A stretch of DNA of 64,000 bases from JBBKWH01 sp037968855 (GTDB lineage: Bacteria; Pseudomonadota; Gammaproteobacteria; Pseudomonadales; Moraxellaceae): assembly GCA_037968855.1 (NCBI GenBank), contig JBBKWH010000095.1, positions 1 to 64,000 of the forward strand. Reading direction: 5' to 3'. The translations under genes and the position numbers were made by a program. The notes below the pieces were generated by a model. It was not told the origin of the DNA. It saw only the letters and a program-made list of their open reading frames with translations, and ran no database searches. Positions 55,148 through 62,683 of this stretch are shown here, piece by piece; the stretch's first letter is position 1, and each line of letters opens with the position of its first letter.

Positions 55148-58100
55148 ATGAATGGCTGGTGGATCACCTCGGCATTGGCGCTGTATATCGGTGTGCTGTT
55201 TGCCTGTGCATTTTTGGGCGAGCGACAGTCGGCACGCTTTAGCGCACGCGGGCGGCAGTGGTTATATGCGCTGACCTTGGGCGTGTATTGCACCTCGTGG
55301 ACGTTTTATGGCGCGGTCGGTTCGGCGGTGCGTGATGGCTGGGGGTTTTTGCCGATTTATCTGGGGCCATTGCTGTTTTTGTGGTGGGGCAAAGACATCT
55401 GGCAACGCTTGGTACAGATTCGTGCGCGCCAATCCATTAGCTCGATTGCCGACTTTATTGCGGCACGTTATGGCAAGTCGCCGGTGTTAGCCTCAATGGT
55501 CACGGTCTGCGCGGTGGTCGGCATCCTGCCCTATCTAGCCTTACAGTTACGCGCGGTGGATTCGAGTGTCACGGTGCTACTGGGCGATGCCCTCACACAG
55601 GCCCATAGCGACTGGTCAAGCTTGGGTGTACTGATTTTGACCGCAGGTTTGGCCGGTCTGGCGATGCTGTTTGGCACACGGCAAATGTTGGCCAACGAAC
55701 ACCATGGCGGCCTCATGCTGGCCGTAGCGCTTGAATCTGCGGTGAAGCTAATCGCTTTGTTGGCGATTGGCGTTTATGCCCTGTGGCAATTGCTGGATGT
55801 CAATGCAGCCGCCTTTGCCCCTGTGCAGCAGTTGGCGATGCCGGATCAGTTGCCTAGTGGCTTTTGGGCGCAGACCTTACTGGCAGCCTTGGCAATGATT
55901 TGTTTGCCACGCCAGTTTCATGTTGGGGTAGTCGAGTGCCCTGATCAAGCGGTTGTACCGGCAGCACGCAAGCTGTTTGCGCTGTATTTGCTGTTGACAG
56001 TGTTGGCGATTTTGCCGATTGCAGCATGGGCGCTGACCCGCAGCCAAGCCTTAGCCGATCCCGACATGGCGGTATTGTTATTACCGTTATTGCATGATCA
56101 AACTGCCCTTGCCTTACTGGCCTTTTTGGGTGGTTTTTCGGCGTCGACTGGCATGATGCTGGTGGCCAGCGTTGCGCTGTCGATCATGATCAGCAACGAC
56201 TTAATTTTGCCTGCGCTATGGCGTATCGGCTGGCTGAAACAAGATGATTCTCGCTTGGCGCAAGTGGTGCGTTGGATTCGCCGTGTGGCGCTGCTTGGCT
56301 TGATGTTATTGGGTTATTTGATGTACCGCTTATTTGATGGTACAGCGCAATTGGCTTCCATCGGCTTGTTGGCGTTTGCCGCGGTGGCCCAGTTTGCACC
56401 GGCCTTGATTGGCGGCTTGTATTGGCGTGGTGGCAGCAAAATGGGCGTGATGCTGGGGCTATCAGCAGGGTTTGTGTTGTGGGGATTTTGCCTGTTGCTG
56501 CCTGCCCTCTTACACTTGGGCATTGGCCCTGCCGATTGGCAAAGTGACGGGATGTTTGGCTTGGGCTTGCTACGGCCCGAAGCGCTATTTGGCAGTCATG
56601 GCCTTGATCCGTTGACTCATGGCGTGCTGTGGTCATTATCGGTCAATGTGTTGCTGTATGTGGGTGGCTCGATTCAATGGCGCGCATCAGTGCCCGAACA
56701 GATGCAAGCGCTGCCCTTTTTACAACCCGAAGACCAACTTGATGCGCCTTATCTGTCCAAACAACATGGCCCCAGTCGTTTTCGCCTGAATGATTTGTAT
56801 GCCTTGGTCGAACGGATCAATGGCCCTGCGGTGGCCGAACGACGCTTTGCCGAATTTGCTGCCCAACAGCAAGAAGTGCTCAATCTGCATCAAGCTGCCG
56901 ACAGCCGTTGGTGGCGCATGACCGAGCAATGTTTGGCTGGTGCGATTGGTACGGCATCGGCGCGGCGTTTGCTCAGTACCGCATTACATGATCAAGGCAT
57001 TGGCGTGGCGGAAGTCGCAGGCTTGCTGGATCATGCCTCGCAGTGGCAGCGTTTTAATCAGGCACTGCTGGCCACCATGATGGATCACATGAGCCAAGGT
57101 GTGAGCGTGGTGGATGCCGATTTACGCATGGTGGCGTGGAATCGGCGTTATTTAGAACTGTTTGATTATCCTTTAGATTTGGTCTATGTCGGCTGCCCAG
57201 TCGCCGATTTGATCCGCTTTAATGCCGAGCGCGGCGAATGCGGCACAGGCACGGTGCAAGCGCATATCGACAAACGTCTATATTGGATGCGTCTGGGCAA
57301 TCCGCACACCTTTGAACGGGTGCGCAAAGATGGCCGCGTGATTGAGATGCGCGGCCAACCAATCAAAGGCGGTGGCTTTGTCACCACCTTTGCCGACATT
57401 AGCGATTTTCGTCAGACCGAAAGTCTACTGGCGCAACGGGTGACTGAGCGCACCGAACAACTCGAAACCGCATTACTCGAACAAGCCACTGCCCGACAAC
57501 TGGCCGACACCGCCAATCAATCCAAAAGCCGTTTTGTGGCCGCAGCCAGTCATGATCTATTGCAACCGATGCATGCGGCACGGTTATTTGCCGCCAGTCT
57601 TGAGCATGCCGACCTCAATGCAGACGCACGCGACTTGGTGCAGCAACTGGATCGCTCCTTACATGGTGCCGAGAGCATTTTGTCTTCGTTATTGGACATT
57701 GCACGATTGGATACTGGCGCACTCCAACCCCATCTAGAACCCGTGGCACTTGGCCCATTGCTGGCCGATCTTGAGTCGCAATACGCCCCCACCGCGCAAC
57801 AGCGCCAACTGACCTTAAACGTCCATTCCAGCAATATCTGGGTGTTAAGCGATGCGCAATGGCTACGGCGGATGCTACAAAACTTGCTCAGTAACGCCTT
57901 ACGCTATACCGCCTCTGGTCGGGTGGTCATGGGTACACGACGCGGCACTGATGGCAGCATTCGGATTGGGGTATGGGATACGGGTATGGGCATTGCGCCC
58001 GAACAACAGCAACAGATTTTTGATGAATTTCAACGTGGTCAACATGCGTCGCCGTGGGGTGAACAAGGCTTAGGCTTGGGGCTTGCCATTACCTTACGGA

Positions 58101-58600
58101 TGGCCAAACGGCTGGCGCATTCCTTGCAGTTATATTCGGTGGTGGGGCGTGGCTCGTGTTTTTGGCTCAGTGTGCCGATCATTCAAGCACCTACCCAACT
58201 GATGCAGGCCGTGCCCGTCAGCAGCAAACCATTGGACGGTTTAAGTGTGTTGTGTTTGGACAATGATCCAGTGATTTTGGCGGGTATGCAGCAACTGTTG
58301 ATCCGCTGGGGCTGTCAGGTACAGATCGCCAGCACGCTGGCTGAGGCACTGCGCCAGCACCAAACACAACCGGCACAGGTTTGGCTGATTGATCAACACC
58401 TTGATGCTGAGCAATCGGGCCTACAAGTGTTGCAAGATGAACTCCCCGTCGGCTGCGTAGCGGCATTGATCACCGCCGACAGTGATCCAGACCTCCCCCA
58501 ACAAGTGCGTAATCTGGGCGCAGTGTTTCTAAAAAAACCGTTACAACCCGCCGCATTGCGCGCGTTTTTAAGCAGTGTAAATGTACAGCGCCCTGCGTGA
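55148..58600 (+). CDS. crbS: Hybrid sensor histidine kinase with SSS transporter domain (CrbS-like)
   Basis: CrbS/CrbR governs the acetate switch (acs, actP) in Vibrio and Pseudomonas. This 1150-residue protein has 12-13 membrane helices of the sodium:solute symporter fold (about 1-520), then a PAS domain (about 635-750, SQGVSVVDADLRMVAWNRRY). The kinase core has its phosphorylated His802 in AAASHDLLQPM and ATP-binding boxes LLSNALRYT, WDTGMGIAP and EQGLGLGLAI. The C-terminal receiver carries Asp1082 (WLIDQHLD). It is divergent from yjcH-actP, and crbR and acs are nearby, which fits the role well. Confidence 0.9.
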   Translation: MNGWWITSALALYIGVLFACAFLGERQSARFSARGRQWLYALTLGVYCTSWTFYGAVGSAVRDGWGFLPIYLGPLLFLWWGKDIWQRLVQIRARQSISSIADFIAARYGKSPVLASMVTVCAVVGILPYLALQLRAVDSSVTVLLGDALTQAHSDWSSLGVLILTAGLAGLAMLFGTRQMLANEHHGGLMLAVALESAVKLIALLAIGVYALWQLLDVNAAAFAPVQQLAMPDQLPSGFWAQTLLAALAMICLPRQFHVGVVECPDQAVVPAARKLFALYLLLTVLAILPIAAWALTRSQALADPDMAVLLLPLLHDQTALALLAFLGGFSASTGMMLVASVALSIMISNDLILPALWRIGWLKQDDSRLAQVVRWIRRVALLGLMLLGYLMYRLFDGTAQLASIGLLAFAAVAQFAPALIGGLYWRGGSKMGVMLGLSAGFVLWGFCLLLPALLHLGIGPADWQSDGMFGLGLLRPEALFGSHGLDPLTHGVLWSLSVNVLLYVGGSIQWRASVPEQMQALPFLQPEDQLDAPYLSKQHGPSRFRLNDLYALVERINGPAVAERRFAEFAAQQQEVLNLHQAADSRWWRMTEQCLAGAIGTASARRLLSTALHDQGIGVAEVAGLLDHASQWQRFNQALLATMMDHMSQGVSVVDADLRMVAWNRRYLELFDYPLDLVYVGCPVADLIRFNAERGECGTGTVQAHIDKRLYWMRLGNPHTFERVRKDGRVIEMRGQPIKGGGFVTTFADISDFRQTESLLAQRVTERTEQLETALLEQATARQLADTANQSKSRFVAAASHDLLQPMHAARLFAASLEHADLNADARDLVQQLDRSLHGAESILSSLLDIARLDTGALQPHLEPVALGPLLADLESQYAPTAQQRQLTLNVHSSNIWVLSDAQWLRRMLQNLLSNALRYTASGRVVMGTRRGTDGSIRIGVWDTGMGIAPEQQQQIFDEFQRGQHASPWGEQGLGLGLAITLRMAKRLAHSLQLYSVVGRGSCFWLSVPIIQAPTQLMQAVPVSSKPLDGLSVLCLDNDPVILAGMQQLLIRWGCQVQIASTLAEALRQHQTQPAQVWLIDQHLDAEQSGLQVLQDELPVGCVAALITADSDPDLPQQVRNLGAVFLKKPLQPAALRAFLSSVNVQRPA

Positions 58601-58628
58601 TGACGGAACGCTGCGCCAGCGTTTTGGC

Positions 58629-58994
58629 TTAACGCGCCCCAAACAACCCGACGTCATAACCTGCCTGACGTAGCGCACTGGTGGCCCGCACACTCATCGA
58701 CAGCAAAATCACAAAGTTGGCCAACGGAATAAATAAACATAGCACCGCCAATGCACGGCTCCACAACGGAAAATCCAGCCCTTTACCCACTAGCCATACC
58801 GCAAACACGCCCATCACCATGCCCCAAATGGCCAGATACAGACTCATACTGGTTTCGCCCCAGTGTTGCGCCAGTGCAGCCGCCACAAAGTAAACCAGCA
58901 TGGACAACGCCGCGAGCTTTTGACCCGCTCCCACCCAAAACAGATCCACATCGGTCTGATCGGCAACCGCCACCCAGCGTCTGGTTTCACTCAT
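58629..58994 (-). CDS. Three-helix membrane protein of unknown function
   Basis: This 121-residue protein begins with a soluble 25-residue part, then three membrane helices (ALSMLVYFVAAALAQHW, YLAIWGMVMGVFAVWLVG and LAVLCLFIPLANFVILLSM). The family was not recognised. GGAG lies 7 nt before the ATG at 58992-58994. The start overlaps the stop of the upstream gene by 8 nt (ATGAGTGA), so the two are translationally coupled. Confidence 0.72.
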   Translation of the reverse strand: MSETRRWVAVADQTDVDLFWVGAGQKLAALSMLVYFVAAALAQHWGETSMSLYLAIWGMVMGVFAVWLVGKGLDFPLWSRALAVLCLFIPLANFVILLSMSVRATSALRQAGYDVGLFGAR

Positions 58995-59478
58995 GAGTCG
59001 ACTCCGATCCTTGGACTGTCGTAGGGGTAGACATGGCAGATTTTGCTGGCGTCGCATACGTGCCAGCACACTGCGCCGGATCAAAACGAATGCGGGTCAA
59101 AATCAAATCATTGGCATTAAAATATTTGGCTTCAATGGTTAATTGATCACGCTCAAACTGTTGAGCAAAGCCCTGATCGCGAATAAAAAACACACAGAAC
59201 ATCTTCTGTACGCTCTGCCGTAACGCAGGCTTAGAGGACTCATCAAGATTAAAGCCTTGATAATCCATTAAGTGATAACTGATCACAATGGTACGACCCA
59301 CCACGGTAAGTTCGTCTACCCGTGTCGTGCCATTATCCACCGTCGGCAAGGCCAATTCGATATTCCACTGTTGTACCAATTGCGACACGTTAAGCGGTTC
59401 ATCTTGAATGGCTTGATAGCCCCAATAGATAAACGCGGCAATCACCGCAGACAACAACACATACACTGAGACTTTCAT
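58987..59478 (-). CDS. Membrane-anchored protein of unknown function
   Basis: This 163-residue protein has an N-terminal hydrophobic helix (YVLLSAVIAAFIYWGYQAI) and a soluble, probably periplasmic domain with two cysteines (KMFCVFF and PAQCAG) that could form a disulfide. The low-complexity Thr/Ser tail overlaps the next gene by 8 nt. The family was not recognised. It is part of a two-gene unit with the three-helix membrane protein. Confidence 0.7.
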   Translation of the reverse strand: MKVSVYVLLSAVIAAFIYWGYQAIQDEPLNVSQLVQQWNIELALPTVDNGTTRVDELTVVGRTIVISYHLMDYQGFNLDESSKPALRQSVQKMFCVFFIRDQGFAQQFERDQLTIEAKYFNANDLILTRIRFDPAQCAGTYATPAKSAMSTPTTVQGSESTHE

Positions 59479-59603
59479 ATATTGGCCGAGTTTAAGGCGT
59501 TCTTTGACTATTTAGGCATGACATGTGAATAGATACAACGCTGTAGCGCGCAGGTCATCGGCTTTTTGCCTCCTGCCAGTACATACCCGCTCAAGCTGAA
59601 AAG

Positions 59604-60458
59604 CTATTCCGGCTGTATCCAACATTCGACCACCCGCACCAGACTGGCCACGCGTGAACTTGGGATCGGTAGTACATCATAATAAGCCTCTGGAATATGC
59701 ACCTTGATCGACTCAAAACCACAGTCAATAAAGCCCATCTCGATGGCATCGTGATCATCAAAGTGCAGACTGACCGTACTACGGGTGGCCAACGCCAAAC
59801 TGCGTTTAAACGCACGCGACAGCTTAACCATCGGATGCCAACGCAAATTGGGATACAGATCCGTCACATATGCTGCCTTGGCAAACGGACTCAAAGCCAG
59901 CGCCAGACGCTGCCAAAATCCCGTGATCACCGCCAGCTCAAAATAATTGACCAAGCCTTCGGTAATCACCAACGTGCGCCGCTGTGGGTCAAGCTGCTTG
60001 GCAAAAACCTGCGACACCGACAACGGGCCGTCGGGCTGCAAAATATCCAGATCCACCACCTGATGGACACGGCTTAACAAGCCATGGTGTTTGAGCAAAT
60101 GCCGCTTACGCGCCGCCATCTCTGGCAAGTCGGCCTCAATATAATGCAGATGCGGATAATGCTCACGCAGTCGCACTCCACGCGGCGAAAAACCACAGGC
60201 AATCTCAACAATCTGGCTCACTCCATGCTGCTCAATGGCCTGCTTGACCACTGCATCAATGATTTGATGACGCTGCAACAAAGTGATACCTATCGACGTC
60301 CCCGCCAACAACCGCGCCATCGCCTCAGCCGGTCGGCCCAATTGATACAACACCTGCCCCGTTGGATTGGTAAAAATGGGCGAGGACAATCCCTGCTGAC
60401 GCCAGACTTCGCCGGTGTAATACGCCGTAAAACTAATACTCGAACTATCTTTAGACAT
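59604..60458 (-). CDS. SAM-dependent methyltransferase, leucine carboxyl methyltransferase family
   Basis: This 284-residue protein has the Rossmann-type SAM site of the LCMT/Tcmp family: QIVEIACGFSPRGVRLRE, followed by an acidic residue in YIEADLPEMAARKRHLL, and the later VITEGLVNYFE. Members methylate carboxyl groups or polyketide intermediates. The substrate is unknown. The ATG at 60456-60458 (MSKDSSSISF) is preferred over one eight codons earlier. Confidence 0.8.
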   Translation of the reverse strand: MSKDSSSISFTAYYTGEVWRQQGLSSPIFTNPTGQVLYQLGRPAEAMARLLAGTSIGITLLQRHQIIDAVVKQAIEQHGVSQIVEIACGFSPRGVRLREHYPHLHYIEADLPEMAARKRHLLKHHGLLSRVHQVVDLDILQPDGPLSVSQVFAKQLDPQRRTLVITEGLVNYFELAVITGFWQRLALALSPFAKAAYVTDLYPNLRWHPMVKLSRAFKRSLALATRSTVSLHFDDHDAIEMGFIDCGFESIKVHIPEAYYDVLPIPSSRVASLVRVVECWIQPE

Positions 60459-60641
60459 ACAGTGCCCCACACCAGCAGCCAAAAGGAGATTACAGCATCA
60501 CCAAACGGTCGATACACTAGCCTAAAATAGCGCTATCCCTAGGGCCAATCTGCTCAATTCATCGGCAAAACTGTTGCCTCTGGCCAGTGATCTCGCCTTT
60601 GCACACTCAAAAACGCGGCCCACAGGGTCTATGCACCACCA

Positions 60642-61307
60642 TTAGGGTAAGCGCACACCCTCTACATCCAAACGATGCAAAGCCAATACAGCCTGTGTAC
60701 GGTTTTGCACGCCTAACTTACGAAAAATTGCGGTCATATGCGCTTTGATGGTGGCTTCGGAAACGTTGAGGGTATAGGCGATTTGTTTATTCAATTGGCC
60801 TTCGGCCAGCATCAGCAACACTCGAAACTGCTGCGGTGTCAGGTCACGCAAACGGTCTGCGGTGTCGAGTTCGTCTTGGGCCGGATGATGCGCTGGATTG
60901 TGTGCAGGGTTGCCATGCGCCAGATGACCGTGTGGATACCAGTCGTCACCATTTAACACGGTTTGGATCACCGCCAGCATCTCGTCGGGTGCAGCAGATT
61001 TGCGAATATAGGCCGCCGCGCCATGTGCCATCGCCCGTTGAATCACCACCGCTTCTTCGTGTGCGGAAATGACAATCACTGGCAAGCTGGGATAATGCGC
61101 GCGCACATGTACGAGTGTAGAAAACCCTGATGCATCCGGTAGATGCAGATCGAGCAACAGGAGGTCTGGCACGTGTTGCGCTAAAGCGTCGTGCAGGCTA
61201 GCGACTGTGCCCACACCAAGCACACGTGCATCCGGTCGTCCTTGTCGCACGGCTCGCATGAGTGCGTCACGAAACAGGGGGTGATCATCCGTAATCAAAA
61301 TATTCAT
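60642..61307 (-). CDS. crbR: LuxR-type response regulator (CrbR-like)
   Basis: This 221-residue response regulator has a receiver domain with acidic pocket D7-D8 (LITDDHP), phospho-acceptor Asp53 (LLLLDLHLPD), Ser/Lys switch residues (VISAHEE, YIRKSAAP), and a LuxR helix-turn-helix (LTPQQFRVLLMLAEGQLNKQ, VSEATIKAHMTAIFRKLGV). The neighbours crbS, actP and acs suggest CrbR, the activator of acs. The LuxR output type matches that system. Confidence 0.85.
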   Translation of the reverse strand: MNILITDDHPLFRDALMRAVRQGRPDARVLGVGTVASLHDALAQHVPDLLLLDLHLPDASGFSTLVHVRAHYPSLPVIVISAHEEAVVIQRAMAHGAAAYIRKSAAPDEMLAVIQTVLNGDDWYPHGHLAHGNPAHNPAHHPAQDELDTADRLRDLTPQQFRVLLMLAEGQLNKQIAYTLNVSEATIKAHMTAIFRKLGVQNRTQAVLALHRLDVEGVRLP

Positions 61308-61582
61308 CGTGGCAAGCATCAGACCTGACGATTGGGGGTGGTCTGACTATACCGATTGTTGTGCGCGATGCGATAGGTTGTTTGTGCGGTGGGGGTGGAT
61401 GTGGGCTTGTGGGGCTGAGGGTTTTGTTGTTTACTGTTGGTTGGGTTGCATAAGATCGTCTTTGAATTGATAAATTTTTAATGTTATTGGGTTTATCAGT
61501 TTTTGAATGGGCTCTTATTTGTCAGGGTGACACATAAGAGTAGTTAGCAATTATTGCTCCAGCTTTTATTTGAGGTAAAAAT
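61308..61582. other. Intergenic stretch leading into the AT-rich island
   Basis: The left part (61370-61450) is strongly G/T-rich on the plus strand, and composition then turns AT-rich near 61460. No gene is seen. A GAGGTAA ribosome site for the HEPN-type gene lies at about 61571. The abrupt shift in composition marks the left edge of probable foreign DNA. Confidence 0.5.
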
Positions 61583-62419
61583 ATGTCAGATAGAGAATTA
61601 GATATTACGAAATTTTCTTATGAGTCTTATCGCAAGTTAAAGAAAAATCTTGGAGAGTTTGATGCGGTAGTCGAGTGTAATGAAATTGCTATCAGAGAGT
61701 TTATTGAGAAAGCACAAGCTAAAGATGCTGGCGATTATATAAAAAATTTATCATTTAAGCATAGAGTGAAAGTCGATGCAGTAGATTTTATAAAATTTGG
61801 TTCAAGAATAAGGCATTACTATCTTACCTCTGTTTTTCAACAATCAGAACAATTCCTGAAGGACTTTAAAGAAGAATGGAAGCTTTACTTCCCCAACAAA
61901 GAATGGTTAGAGATCAAAAGTGGTGAAACAATCCTTCAAAACACTCTAAGGACTCTTTCTTTAAGAATTTCATCTGACCTAATAGAATTTTATGAGTATT
62001 ATAGATTAGTCAGAAATCATATGTCCCATAATGATAGGGATATCGATAAGCTAAGATCTCTCCTCAGAAAAACCCAAGAAAACAAAAATGAATTTTTAAG
62101 CGATTTAAATTTATCTGGCACACCAAACTCACTAGAGACTATTGGTTTTGATGACTTTTTAATATTAACAAATATTGTTAAACATATTGCGTTTTCTATA
62201 TGCTCACAATCTAAACCAGACAACAATAAAATTGCAGAAGCACTATTTGAACACTCAAAAAAAAATAATGGAAGCGCATACAAGGGTTTAAAAAAATTAA
62301 AAAATAATGAAAAAAGATACAACAATGCTTTAAAAAGCTTTATCATAACCACGTTTGGTAGGTTTAGCTCTACGGATATTGAAGAAGTTGTAAGTGAGTT
62401 AAAACGTTTGCTAGCTTAA
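61583..62419 (+). CDS. HEPN-like protein with RX4H motif, AT-rich and probably acquired
   Basis: The family was not recognised with certainty. This 278-residue protein is rich in Lys, Asn, Ile, Phe and Ser, unlike its neighbours, and looks all-helical. Residues 140-151 read YRLVRNHMSHND, where R144-N145-x3-H149 fits the RX4-6H motif (with Asn after Arg) that forms the RNase site in many HEPN proteins. GAGGTAA precedes the ATG with good spacing. The stop codon lies inside the D-arm of a tRNA-like RNA (62406-62505). Defence, toxin or RNA-binding roles are possible; this is inference from the motif and context. Confidence 0.6.
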   Translation: MSDRELDITKFSYESYRKLKKNLGEFDAVVECNEIAIREFIEKAQAKDAGDYIKNLSFKHRVKVDAVDFIKFGSRIRHYYLTSVFQQSEQFLKDFKEEWKLYFPNKEWLEIKSGETILQNTLRTLSLRISSDLIEFYEYYRLVRNHMSHNDRDIDKLRSLLRKTQENKNEFLSDLNLSGTPNSLETIGFDDFLILTNIVKHIAFSICSQSKPDNNKIAEALFEHSKKNNGSAYKGLKKLKNNEKRYNNALKSFIITTFGRFSSTDIEEVVSELKRLLA

Positions 62420-62505
62420 TGGCTAAAGCGTCCCCTCCACAAGCCAACTTGATGAGTTGGTTTGTGAAGGAGAAATTATTGGTTCGATTCCAATAGCAGG
62501 CTCCA
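62406..62505 (+). ncRNA. tRNA-like RNA with an oversized anticodon arm
   Basis: This 100-nt element folds as a tRNA. The acceptor pairs GTTTGCT (62406-62412) with AGCAGGC (62495-62501) through two G-T pairs, then comes T and encoded CCA. The D-stem is GCTT/AAGC with loop AATGGCTA. The T-stem is ATTGG/CCAAT with the canonical loop TTCGATT. In place of a 17-nt anticodon arm, 62439-62465 forms a 10-bp stem (one G-T) with a 7-nt loop TTGATGA, prolonged by CTCC/GGAG (62435-62438 with 62469-62472). The loop has T33 and would give GAT as anticodon. Only one nt links acceptor and D-stem. It overlaps the 3' end of the HEPN-like gene. Confidence 0.6.
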
Positions 62506-62640
62506 TCTCTAGCTTTCTCTTCAAGCGCTTTAAGTACCATAACGCCCAAGCCACTTATGGCTCACTGCTTGATAGCTCCAGCGGATTCTCATATTTTGAT
62601 TCCACTGTGTAGTGTTACGACTTGCCCAATTAATTAGACC

Positions 62641-62671
62641 AAAAAAAGACAGCCCAAAAGCTGTCTTTTTT
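62641..62671. terminator. Terminator downstream of acs
   Basis: GACAGC and GCTGTC (62648-62653 with 62660-62665), extended by A- and T-runs on both sides, form a strong hairpin 13 nt beyond the acs stop on the minus strand. The plus-strand T-run can also end the tRNA-like transcript. Confidence 0.85.
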
Positions 62672-62683
62672 CCCCTCACCCAA

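Noticed and set aside
62406..62505. Reading the tRNA-like RNA as a normal class II or selenocysteine tRNA
   Set aside because: No 5-bp anticodon stem forms in the standard place after the D-arm, and the loop does not carry TCA. The only good fold is the elongated hairpin.
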